DNA of 23,170 nucleotides, taken from a virus. Under the pieces are notes generated by a model that was not told where the DNA came from, made no database searches, and saw only the letters and a list, made by a program, of their open reading frames with translations. Made by a program: the position numbers and the translations under genes. The first letter of the stretch is position 1. Each line of letters begins with the position of its first letter. Location: positions 1 to 23,170 of IMG/VR virus record IMGVR_UViG_3300046004_000118; one strand, written 5' to 3'. This document shows, in pieces, positions 16,390-22,688 of the stretch.

Positions 16390-16664
16390 TATTTATGCCC
16401 CTCTTTTTCCAGTCTAGTTTCTATCCGGCTGACAATCTGCAGAATACTAGCCAGTCTTTCATCGGACCGAACTTGGCCTGTCTCAAGGGAACGAATACGA
16501 GCCTCTGCAGCGTTCTGCATCGACTCTAATTCTTTGATTCCTTTGTGAGTTAAGTCACTGCGCTCGGACATAGACCCCCAAGCGACGGCTACTGCGACTC
16601 CCATCGCAACAAGGTTGATTATGTTCCCCAAGGAAAAATCCCAGCGTATCGGAGAATCAGCCAT
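16389..16664 (-). CDS. Membrane-anchored coiled-coil protein of the lysis region
   Basis: 91 aa. The N-terminal DFSLGNIINLVAMGVAVAVAWG forms one membrane span (about 10-30), followed by a coiled-coil-like charged helix (34-90, with ERSDLTHKGIKELESM and RSDERLASILQIVSRIETRL). Small proteins of this design often sit just upstream of phage endolysins. They have been called holin-like or putative membrane proteins, but their role is unproven. GGGGG lies a few bases before the ATG at 16664, and the previous gene ends 3 nt upstream. It could oligomerise in the membrane and regulate lysis timing. Confidence 0.65.
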   Translation of the reverse strand: MADSPIRWDFSLGNIINLVAMGVAVAVAWGSMSERSDLTHKGIKELESMQNAAEARIRSLETGQVRSDERLASILQIVSRIETRLEKEGHK

Positions 16665-16667
16665 GGA

Positions 16668-18005
16668 TTACCCCCAGTTACCGACGTAAGCCGCAGACGC
16701 ATTACCGATCTGGTACGCACGGAAGTAGCTATCCAGCCCGACGACCGCAGCATTGGCAGCACCGAGAGAGACCTGCGGGATCACTGTACCAGCAACTGTG
16801 ACTCGGATGACGCCGTTGATATAAGCCATGCCTACCGTATTGGTATTGGCAGTCGTAAGCGCAGCATTAGCTGTCGTGCTGAACGCCTGCTCCATGGCTG
16901 TCGCAGTAGCTAAAGCCGATGGCTTAGCTGCGGACGAACGCCAAGACTGGGAGATCGTAGCCGTGCCGCCCAGAGCAAAACCAAACGATCCGCTTGACGC
17001 ACTCATATTCGTCAACGAGAAGGCGCACTCGAAGAAGTAAGTGCCGATGGGCAGCGTAATCGCGCCGTTGGTCGTACCGCCGCCGCCGTCAAAGATCGGC
17101 TGCACCGCTGTCTGACTCGACAGCGTGTTGGTGGAAGTAAGAACCATAAAGTGTTCGATGGGCCAGATACCGCGAGTGTTCGCAGCCGTCGTGCCATAGA
17201 ACACAGCGCCGTCGTACTCAGTCGCACCAGCAGCAGCCGTCGAAAGGTTCGTACCAGCCACGTACTTCAACGGAGCAGTCGTCGCCGTACCAGCGGCAAG
17301 CGTTGTCGTGCCAGTCATCGTCGGGCTGGCAATCGTCTTATTGGTTAGCGTATCAGTAGTAGCCCGACCGACAAGAGTATCCGTAGAAGTCGGAAGCGTC
17401 AGCGTGCCGGTATTCGAAATAGTCGAAATGACCGGGGCCGTGAGCGTCTTATTAGTTAGCGTCTGGGCCGTAGCCGTATCGACCATAATCTTACGGCTAG
17501 AACCATCACCGACTGTTAGCAGATTATCGTCGCTATCCCACACGACTGAGCCTTCAGCCGTCTGAGCCGGAGAAGCCGCCGTCGGAAGAAGCACAGTTCC
17601 GTCTGTGGCATTGAGCGTTTTGCCGGAACCGATGTGCAGACCAACCGAAGTACCAGAGCCGTCAGAAGTAAAGGTCTCAGTCTGCAGAGTCGTGGACGCA
17701 TCGCTGATGGCGTCCGTAATAGCCTGTGCCGTAATCCGCAGTTCGACAATCGACCCCTGCGGGAAGGCAATCGCCGTCGTGCCTTCCTGTGCGCGAGTGA
17801 TGGAGATCGCATCCGTCGAACGCGAAGTGACCTTTACAATCTCATAAACACCGCTGGTCGCAGTGATCGTCGCGTAGAAGTACTCGCCAGCCGAAAGAGT
17901 TGGGAATGACGCACCGCCGCCCGTCGTAAGGGTAGCACTAGAATCTGAACTGGATATTGCTGCGGAAAGGTAGCCAACAGCGTTGTTCTTAAATTTGACA
18001 GTCAT
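16668..18005 (-). CDS. Tail fibre / receptor-binding protein
   Basis: 445 aa. Residues 1-95 (VGYLSAAISSSDSSATLTTGG...SAGEYFYATI...RAQEGTTA) resemble the conserved N-terminal module with which many phage fibres attach to the tail. About 180-240 carries fibre shaft repeats (TLTNKTLTAP, TDTLTNKTIASPTMTGTTTL). The last 180 residues are Thr/Ala/Ser/Gly-rich beta structure (FMVLTSTNTL...GTYFFECAF...YFRAYQIG), possibly a jelly-roll receptor-binding head. It would trimerise and bind the host surface. AGGAGA stands about six bases upstream of the ATG at 18005, and 9 nt separate it from the previous stop. The host receptor cannot be read from the sequence. Confidence 0.8.
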   Translation of the reverse strand: MTVKFKNNAVGYLSAAISSSDSSATLTTGGGASFPTLSAGEYFYATITATSGVYEIVKVTSRSTDAISITRAQEGTTAIAFPQGSIVELRITAQAITDAISDASTTLQTETFTSDGSGTSVGLHIGSGKTLNATDGTVLLPTAASPAQTAEGSVVWDSDDNLLTVGDGSSRKIMVDTATAQTLTNKTLTAPVISTISNTGTLTLPTSTDTLVGRATTDTLTNKTIASPTMTGTTTLAAGTATTAPLKYVAGTNLSTAAAGATEYDGAVFYGTTAANTRGIWPIEHFMVLTSTNTLSSQTAVQPIFDGGGGTTNGAITLPIGTYFFECAFSLTNMSASSGSFGFALGGTATISQSWRSSAAKPSALATATAMEQAFSTTANAALTTANTNTVGMAYINGVIRVTVAGTVIPQVSLGAANAAVVGLDSYFRAYQIGNASAAYVGNWG

Positions 18006-18014
18006 CCCTGTCTC

Positions 18015-18935
18015 CTACGCAAATTTTGGGCTGCGGGCTGTCATAGAACCACGCATGTTGGACAGATTGGCACGAGCGCGCCGCTCAGTGAGATGGAATA
18101 GATATTGCCGTGAATGGTACGACGCCAACTCTACATTCGACCATGCCGCATTAGGCATCAGAAGAATTTGCTGTAACGCACCATGGACAATAACATCTTC
18201 TAGTTCATCCATGACATGCTCTTCCATGCCTTCAGCATCGCGCTTCGGCTTTAGCGCATAGAACATACGCATGGTATAGGTCTTGTCGTTATCCGGCATG
18301 GGGAGAACGAGATACCGATTTGGAAGAACTTGGCAGATTGCACGAGGTTCTGACCCTGCTTCCATCGTAGGGTCTAAGATATTGAAATTGCCGGAGAGAT
18401 CGGCACGAGCATACAGAAGACTAATAGCCGACGACGTACGCGTACCAGTGCTGGTCTCCAGCAACAACGCGCTACCGCTTTCTTGAGTCAGCAGGTCTGC
18501 CGCATCTGTGGAATCTATGGCTTCCAACGAGCTATAAGTATTCGCTTCATTGAACTCGCTGTTATTAAACTGCTTAGAGTTCAGCGGCGCTTTAGTCGTC
18601 TCGCTCCAAGCGACATCAGCAGAATAACCACTGAACAAGTCAGCCCATTGAGGATATTGGTACAGCGCTTCTTCAAGCGTCAGCTTTTTCAGCGGCTGTC
18701 CGTTCATCATGGCGTCGAAGACCACATGAACATCTGAGTTCGTCGGCTTATTGTACGCGTATTCGTATGCGCCGGGAGACAGATTAAACGTCGGCTCCAC
18801 ATGCCGCCAAAGTAACGACCGCTCACACGCGCGGATAGCCGCCTTCCGAATCTCGCGGAGCATAACGGGCTGCGGGCAACCGGGGGCGCTAGCGCCTACT
18901 TCTTGAACCAGCGTGGAAAAGGCACGATCAGTCAT
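18015..18935 (-). CDS. Head-to-tail connector protein (adaptor/tail tubular A-type)
   Basis: 306 aa. The helical N-terminus (VMLREIRKAAIRACERSLLW, RHVEPTFNLSPGAYEYAY) is followed by a beta-rich part and a C-terminal helix pair (HVMDELEDVIVHGALQQILL, then WSNVELASYHSRQYLFHLTE). This helix-beta-helix layout and the position directly after another adaptor-like gene fit the ring proteins that join portal and nozzle in podophages (T7 gp11 analogues), though I recognise no named family. GAGGTGA lies shortly before the ATG, which overlaps the previous stop as TGATG. Confidence 0.6.
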   Translation of the reverse strand: MTDRAFSTLVQEVGASAPGCPQPVMLREIRKAAIRACERSLLWRHVEPTFNLSPGAYEYAYNKPTNSDVHVVFDAMMNGQPLKKLTLEEALYQYPQWADLFSGYSADVAWSETTKAPLNSKQFNNSEFNEANTYSSLEAIDSTDAADLLTQESGSALLLETSTGTRTSSAISLLYARADLSGNFNILDPTMEAGSEPRAICQVLPNRYLVLPMPDNDKTYTMRMFYALKPKRDAEGMEEHVMDELEDVIVHGALQQILLMPNAAWSNVELASYHSRQYLFHLTERRARANLSNMRGSMTARSPKFA

Positions 18936-19600
18936 CAGATCACCTCACCGATAATCTGGTCAGTGCGAGAAGGCTTCATAGCCGCAGACTTAGTATCTGT
19001 AAGAGAACGACTCTGCAGCGACGACGTTAGTTGGCTCGTGAACAACTGAAGGAAGAACTCAGCCCGCTTCGAATTGATGCTCTCGTCGTCGATTGACTCA
19101 GCCAAGAATACCACACCATCAACTATGACAGGAAGGAACGCATCACTCGGCTGATCTATGACATCACCAATGGCGTAGTCGGCTGGCACTTTTACGTACT
19201 CGCCCAGCAGTACGGTGCCTGAAGTTGGCGGCGGATATAGGAAGAACCTTTCCGGGTTCTTCACATGCCGCATAAAATTTACAGGCGAACCAGCAGTCTC
19301 ATTCATCCAGTTCGGCGCGTAGCGGGACAACGTCTCACGATCTACTTCGGTAATGGCGTTACTGCCTTTAACCTGAAATATATCAATGAGTCGCATACCA
19401 TCGCTCGGTAACGCCTGCACTGCCGTATTGGCCGTCGTAGGTATATCGCTGATCGACCCGAAGAGATCAGGACGCAGCACTACCATGCGCTTAATTGTCT
19501 GATTAAAAAACCCAAGCAAATCCGTATCGCTGTAACGATAAGGTGCAGCAGTATCTTGTAGGATATTGCGCGCTTCGGTGATTATATCAGATGGTGTCAC
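18935..19600 (-). CDS. Head-tail adaptor protein (DUF6682-like)
   Basis: 221 aa. The N-terminus PSDIITEARNILQDTAAPYR, with YSDTDLLGFFNQTIKRMVVLRPD, is characteristic of phage adaptor proteins that sit under the portal (I recall similar sequences under DUF6682). The middle is beta-rich, with YPPPTSGTVLLGEYVKVPAD; the C-terminus is helical (AEFFLQLFTSQLTSSLQSRS). It would form a 12-fold ring closing the capsid and receiving the tail. It begins with GTG at 19600, which shares its GTGA with the previous gene's TGA, so translation is probably coupled. The family name is from memory; the connector role rests on sequence pattern and order. Confidence 0.65.
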   Translation of the reverse strand: MTPSDIITEARNILQDTAAPYRYSDTDLLGFFNQTIKRMVVLRPDLFGSISDIPTTANTAVQALPSDGMRLIDIFQVKGSNAITEVDRETLSRYAPNWMNETAGSPVNFMRHVKNPERFFLYPPPTSGTVLLGEYVKVPADYAIGDVIDQPSDAFLPVIVDGVVFLAESIDDESINSKRAEFFLQLFTSQLTSSLQSRSLTDTKSAAMKPSRTDQIIGEVI

Positions 19601-19953
19601 AGCAGACCCCGAGACGCTTCGGCATTGAGTTCGGGATTACTATACTCAGGTTCTTCAGGAATGTCATCCGTATGGAGGTCAACTCCCTTACGTTTCCTGC
19701 CTTTGCGCGGCACCTTTAGCCCGGCAACTGGCTCCTCTGTCGCAGCTTCTAAAGCCGCTACTACTTCGGCCACCTCTTCGGCGGCTGGGATTTCCTCAGA
19801 GAACTGAGCAACGCGGGCTGAAATGCCGGGCGTCAAGAACTTCTCAGGAAAAGCGACTTCCTCAGAAACTTCTTCCAGTTTGGGGTGGGCAGCAAGATAC
19901 CGATCCCATTCGTAGATCGTACCATCCTGCTTATGGCGAAGCCATCTGGTCAT
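19597..19953 (-). CDS. Acidic hypothetical protein upstream of adaptor (118 aa)
   Basis: 118 aa from the ATG at 19953 (ATGA overlap with the previous gene, AAGAAGG upstream); a TTG two codons earlier is a less likely start. The N-terminus MTRWLRHKQDGTIYEWDRYL is well ordered and Trp-rich. The middle (about 30-75) is strongly acidic (EEVSEEV, SEEIPAAEEVAEVV), followed by a short basic patch (VPRKGRKRKGVD) and another acidic stretch. The acid/base alternation contrasts with the very basic small proteins just upstream. No family is recognised; it may be a virion or assembly protein, judged only from location. Confidence 0.6.
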   Translation of the reverse strand: MTRWLRHKQDGTIYEWDRYLAAHPKLEEVSEEVAFPEKFLTPGISARVAQFSEEIPAAEEVAEVVAALEAATEEPVAGLKVPRKGRKRKGVDLHTDDIPEEPEYSNPELNAEASRGLL

Positions 19954-20117
19954 TTGCAACCCTTCTTCTTGGGCTTACGGACCATACCGCCTTTACGGTA
20001 CTCTTCACCCTCGTCGTCTTCGCAGCCGCCCTTCATCTTCTTACCGCCGTTACCTTTTTTCATAACGACAATCATCAGAGCCGGACCTTTGGGTTTTTTC
20101 ATAGGGGCTTTAGCCAT
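19950..20117 (-). CDS. Tiny basic protein with KGGMV-Cys-Lys tail (55 aa)
   Basis: 55-aa frame, ATG at 20117 inside a TGATG overlap and TGA at 19952-19950 overlapping the next ATG. It begins MAKAPMKKPKGPALMIVVMK, has a Gly/Lys stretch, a short acidic cluster with one Cys (GCEDDEGEEY), and the tail RKGGMVRKPKKKGCK. The ending matches that of the 46-aa protein at 15208-15348. The function is unknown; it could bind nucleic acid or a virion partner. Support: exact packing on both sides and the shared tail. Confidence 0.6.
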   Translation of the reverse strand: MAKAPMKKPKGPALMIVVMKKGNGGKKMKGGCEDDEGEEYRKGGMVRKPKKKGCK

Positions 20118-20353
20118 CACTTAAATCCTTTTCTCTTACCTGATGGAGACACAGGCCACGACTTACGGGCGGGGCCAGTCTTCTTTGAAGCCATTGTTTT
20201 CTTTTCTGAAGCGGTCATCTTAGACGCTGCTGCTGCCGGACGGCAAGCTGGGTATCCTCGTTTGTCACTCGGACCTGAACGGCCACATGGCTTGCCGGTC
20301 TTTACATCGACCCACTTCTCTCCGAACCACTTTCCGAGTCCGCCTTTAGCCAC
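20117..20353 (-). CDS. Small basic protein with KWVDVKTGKPCGRS motif (78 aa)
   Basis: 78 aa, starting with GTG at 20353, which overlaps the end of the previous gene by 8 nt; the conserved-looking start MAKGGLGKWFGEKWVDVKTG supports this codon over any later Met. Two Cys in CGRS and YPACRP could form a small metal or disulphide site, and the C-terminal half is Lys/Ser/Ala-rich and disordered. Short proteins with this W-D-V...PCGR...YP-C-P pattern occur in phages and some large viruses (I recall the label DUF5872 but am not sure of it). No function is known. Confidence 0.65.
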   Translation of the reverse strand: MAKGGLGKWFGEKWVDVKTGKPCGRSGPSDKRGYPACRPAAAASKMTASEKKTMASKKTGPARKSWPVSPSGKRKGFK

Positions 20354-20516
20354 GCTTCACCCGATTGTCTGCGCCAGACCAAGTACCGCCACGGCTTTTA
20401 TATTCTTTCGCAGCCCACGCATTTGCATATGCGCTTGGATAAACCTTAAACTTCTTCTTGGCCTCGGCTTTCACACGAGACCATAGAGCAGCGTTGTTCG
20501 GTTTAGACGCAGCCAT
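20346..20516 (-). CDS. Small basic phage protein (56 aa) with YPSAYANAWAAKEYK motif
   Basis: 56-aa frame beginning MAASKPNNAALWSRVKAEAK, then KKFKVYPSAYANAWAAKEYK and a short Gly/Trp tail. ATG at 20516 is one base past the previous TGA, and the stop lies within the next gene. I have seen this 'K-F-K-V-Y-P-S-A-Y-A-N-x-W-A-A-K-x-Y-K' signature in small proteins of many phages, without known function. It is basic and largely helical. The frame is real by that motif even though it is short. Confidence 0.75.
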   Translation of the reverse strand: MAASKPNNAALWSRVKAEAKKKFKVYPSAYANAWAAKEYKSRGGTWSGADNRVKRG

Positions 20517-20517
20517 A

Positions 20518-20772
20518 TCAGCAGTTCCAAGCGCGTAAAGATTTATTAATACGCGAGTTAGGATCGTTTGCCGTCTTCGCGCTAGTTAGTTTTTTCTTCA
20601 TGCCTTTCATACGGGCGCAAAAGCTATCGCGGCGTGGACCACCTTCGGGCTGTGGAGGTTTAAGCCCCGGCTTGCCGGGGTTAGCGGCATTGTATGAGGC
20701 ACGACCCTTGGCGTTCAAACCGCCTTTAGGATTCTTACCTTCCTTGCGTGTCCACGCGGGAGTCTTGGGCAT
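20518..20772 (-). CDS. Small basic phage protein (84 aa), DUF6321-like
   Basis: 84 aa from the ATG at 20772, which overlaps the fibre gene's stop as TAATG; GAGGA lies a few bases upstream. The frame is open for 16 more codons, but they would lie inside the fibre gene. The start MPKTPAWTRKEGKNPKGGLN, followed by KGRASY, and the end SRINKSLRAW are like short phage proteins I recall under DUF6321. It is basic and Gly/Pro/Lys-rich, probably poorly ordered. It heads a run of four tiny basic genes. The function is unknown. Confidence 0.72.
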   Translation of the reverse strand: MPKTPAWTRKEGKNPKGGLNAKGRASYNAANPGKPGLKPPQPEGGPRRDSFCARMKGMKKKLTSAKTANDPNSRINKSLRAWNC

Positions 20773-21638
20773 TATGCAATCCTCTTGGCTGTAACAATAA
20801 CAGAAGGGATAGCTGGACAAATAAATGGAGACGACTGGGCCGCTGCATGTTCGAGAGATACGTTACCACTCTCAACAGCAAACAACGCTTCAATATACTG
20901 TGAAGCTGTAACGCTCTCCATAATCGTAACTTGAAAGAGTAATGCACCGCCAACGGAAGTCTTCGGTACAGTCACCTTGGATGCTGAAGCGGTGATGTCA
21001 GTGCCGTTCTTACGAAACCAAACTGTCGCATCTTGTTCTGACGTATCAGAATTAAGAAACTGAATACTTACAGTAAGTTCGTACGTACCAGCAGTGTCAA
21101 ACGTGATACGCGAATTTGAAGCTACTGTGATGCCAGAATTAAATGACGCCGAAGTATTGAGCGTGATAGCCGTCGGCGTATTTGCTGAAGCCGTCTGATC
21201 CTGTGTGGAATAAAACTCACCGTATTTCAGATCAGAGATACTAGATAGCGGTATCGTAACACCAGAGATCGTACCACCCGTGATAGCTACAGCATTGGCG
21301 TTCTGAGTAGCCATGGTGCCGAGGCCAAGATTGGTACGCGCACCAACCGCCGTCGAGGCACCAGTACCACCATCTTCGATAGGGAGATCAACAATACCTG
21401 TGATTGAGCCACCCGAGATGGCGGCATTGGCTATCTCGACGTTACCGCTGAGTGCAGAAACGGAGTTGCCGCTGATGCGAATATTACCTATGGAGCCTGA
21501 GTTAAGGCCGAGATTAAGTGCGGTGGCGACACCCGTGCCACTGTACACCACTTTTTCAGTGGCCGCTGGGCCACCATCAATATGTAAAAGCTGGGAGTAA
21601 GTCTCGTTGATCTTACTGCCGGTAAGATTTGACGCCAT
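20772..21638 (-). CDS. Tail-fibre-like protein with C1q-like head
   Basis: 288 aa. Residues about 40-130 carry shaft-type repeats, including LPIEDGGTGASTAVGARTNL, GLGTMATQNA and VAITGGTISGV, a signature common in phage tail fibres. The C-terminal 150 residues (FYSTQDQTASANTPTAITLN; ITFDTAGTYELTVSIQF; DATVWFRKNGTDI; FICPAIPSVIVTAKRIA) have the strand pattern of a C1q/TNF-like jelly roll, which trimerises and often binds ligands. It is an unusual second fibre, placed among head genes rather than with the other fibre; it might decorate the head or the neck. AGAGGA lies six bases before the ATG, and a terminator-like hairpin precedes it. Confidence 0.75.
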   Translation of the reverse strand: MASNLTGSKINETYSQLLHIDGGPAATEKVVYSGTGVATALNLGLNSGSIGNIRISGNSVSALSGNVEIANAAISGGSITGIVDLPIEDGGTGASTAVGARTNLGLGTMATQNANAVAITGGTISGVTIPLSSISDLKYGEFYSTQDQTASANTPTAITLNTSASFNSGITVASNSRITFDTAGTYELTVSIQFLNSDTSEQDATVWFRKNGTDITASASKVTVPKTSVGGALLFQVTIMESVTASQYIEALFAVESGNVSLEHAAAQSSPFICPAIPSVIVTAKRIA

Positions 21639-21650
21639 AATCTGTCCTCT

Positions 21651-21679
21651 AAAAAGAAGGTAGGGGCTAAGCCCCTACC
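21651..21679 (-). terminator. Rho-independent terminator-like hairpin after the 160-aa gene
   Basis: On the - strand GGTAGGGGC pairs with GCCCCTACC (21659-21679) around the loop TTA, followed by TTCTTTTT (21651-21658). The stem begins two bases after the stop of the 160-aa gene and 13 nt before the next start. It would attenuate transcription from the abundant head genes into the fibre and tail genes. Confidence 0.8.
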
Positions 21680-21681
21680 AA

Positions 21682-22164
21682 TTATTCAAGGACGTAATCG
21701 AAGATAACGTCGATGTGGGTAGCCGTCGTGACACTAGAACCGGTCTTGCTCACATTGATCGCCGTACCGGCGTCGTTCGCCGTATAAGACGCACCATCAG
21801 CAAGAACAGTAGCACCCGAGCCACCAGCGGTCAGAACGGTACTCTGCGTCAGGCTGGCCTGAGCAAAAGCAACGAGCTTACGTGAAGTGGATGAAGTGCC
21901 GGTGACATCAACCGTCGTGACCGCACCAGCAGCGCCACCAACCGAAATAGCCTTACAACTGACCATACGGATGGATTTGCCGCTAACCGCCGCAACGAGT
22001 TCGACGCCAGCATTGACCTGTGCAATCGTCAGACGCTTGCGAACATTCAGAACAACCCCAGTAAACCGGGGATTCGTAATGGTCGCCGTCGTCAACGTCG
22101 CATTGTCAGCCTCAAGGTTGATCGCCTTAAGACGGGAATGAGTTACGCCGTCATAAACAGACAT
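21682..22164 (-). CDS. Small head-associated protein (160 aa), unknown family
   Basis: 160 aa, beta-rich and Thr/Val/Ala-rich: AINLEADNATLTTATITNPR, a central barrel-like stretch (VELVAAVSGKSIRMVSCKAI...) and a last strand THIDVIFDYVLE. Size, composition and location just after the capsid gene suggest a head decoration or capsid-stabilising protein, but I do not recognise the family. The ribosome site is strong (TAGGAGGA, AGGAGG at 22170-22175, five bases before the ATG). Hairpins of nearly identical sequence lie on both sides, so its message could be a discrete, abundant unit. Confidence 0.65.
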   Translation of the reverse strand: MSVYDGVTHSRLKAINLEADNATLTTATITNPRFTGVVLNVRKRLTIAQVNAGVELVAAVSGKSIRMVSCKAISVGGAAGAVTTVDVTGTSSTSRKLVAFAQASLTQSTVLTAGGSGATVLADGASYTANDAGTAINVSKTGSSVTTATHIDVIFDYVLE

Positions 22165-22178
22165 TGAATCCTCCTATG

Positions 22179-22203
22179 AGAAAGTAGGGGCCGAAGCCCC
22201 TAC
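22179..22203 (-). terminator. UUCG-loop hairpin after the 156-aa gene, terminator-like
   Basis: On the - strand GTAGGGGC pairs with GCCCCTAC (22184-22203) around TTCG, the very stable tetraloop, followed by TTTCT. It starts two bases after the stop of the 156-aa gene. The short U stretch makes it a weaker terminator than the hairpin at 21651-21679; it may mainly protect the capsid message from 3' decay. Confidence 0.65.
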
Positions 22204-22205
22204 GA

Positions 22206-22676
22206 TCAGTTCGGGTTAAGAACAACCGCGAAGCAGCGGAGGACGCAGTCCGTAGGCGCAGCCGTGTTAATCAGCAGGTCGATGGTATCGTTCGACGTAC
22301 CGACGATGATCGGATTCGCCAGACCGGTACCAGCAGCCCACGACCAAGCAAGGGCGTTCGACGCAACGTCGTTACCAAAGGCGTTGGCGGCAGCAGGCGA
22401 ACCGCCCGTGAAGCCAAGATCAAAGGTAGCCGTCGTGTTGGTCGATTCGACCTTCGTGACTTCAAAGCCAGCGTGCAGAATCACGGCGTTGGCCGGAACC
22501 TGTATGACCTGAAGAATGTCAGCCGCAGCCAGCGCCGTGGCGGCAGCAGCCGAACGAGCAGCCACAATCGCAGCGAAGTCGAGTTCGACTTCGATGTACG
22601 AAATGCGGGTGTCGCCATAAGCCGGGAACGCAGCCGTTCCTTTATTGAACCCGTAGGAGTCCGTATAAGTAGCCAT
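22206..22676 (-). CDS. Head decoration-like protein next to capsid gene (156 aa)
   Basis: 156 aa, start MATYTDSYGFNKGTAAFPAY. It is beta-rich with an Ala-rich helix (about 36-52, AARSAAAATALAAADILQVI) and a C-terminal barrel (DTIDLLINTAAPTDCVLRCF). The order capsid, then this, then another small beta protein fits head decoration or fibre-knob proteins that are made in large amounts. AAGGAGGACT (AGGAGG at 22684-22689) overlaps the capsid stop, eight bases before the ATG, which is the strongest ribosome site in the window. The role is inferred from context. Confidence 0.65.
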   Translation of the reverse strand: MATYTDSYGFNKGTAAFPAYGDTRISYIEVELDFAAIVAARSAAAATALAAADILQVIQVPANAVILHAGFEVTKVESTNTTATFDLGFTGGSPAAANAFGNDVASNALAWSWAAGTGLANPIIVGTSNDTIDLLINTAAPTDCVLRCFAVVLNPN

Positions 22677-22688
22677 TTATAGTCCTCC

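Noticed and set aside
20090-20102. AAAAAAC run near the start of the 55-aa gene as a frameshift site
   Set aside because: The run is not in the frame needed for a -1 slip (codons are AAA AAA CCC), and neither alternative frame leads to a meaningful product.
20665-20680. CCCCGG-CTTG-CCGGGG hairpin inside the 84-aa gene
   Set aside because: The stem is explained by the encoded Pro-Gly-Lys-Pro-Gly repeat and has no U tract. A terminator in the middle of a gene within the coupled block is unlikely.
20773-20820. Sixteen extra N-terminal codons of the 84-aa protein
   Set aside because: They lie in the end of the fibre gene, have a Cys/Tyr-rich composition unlike the rest, and the ATG at 20772 has a ribosome site and matches the usual start of such proteins.
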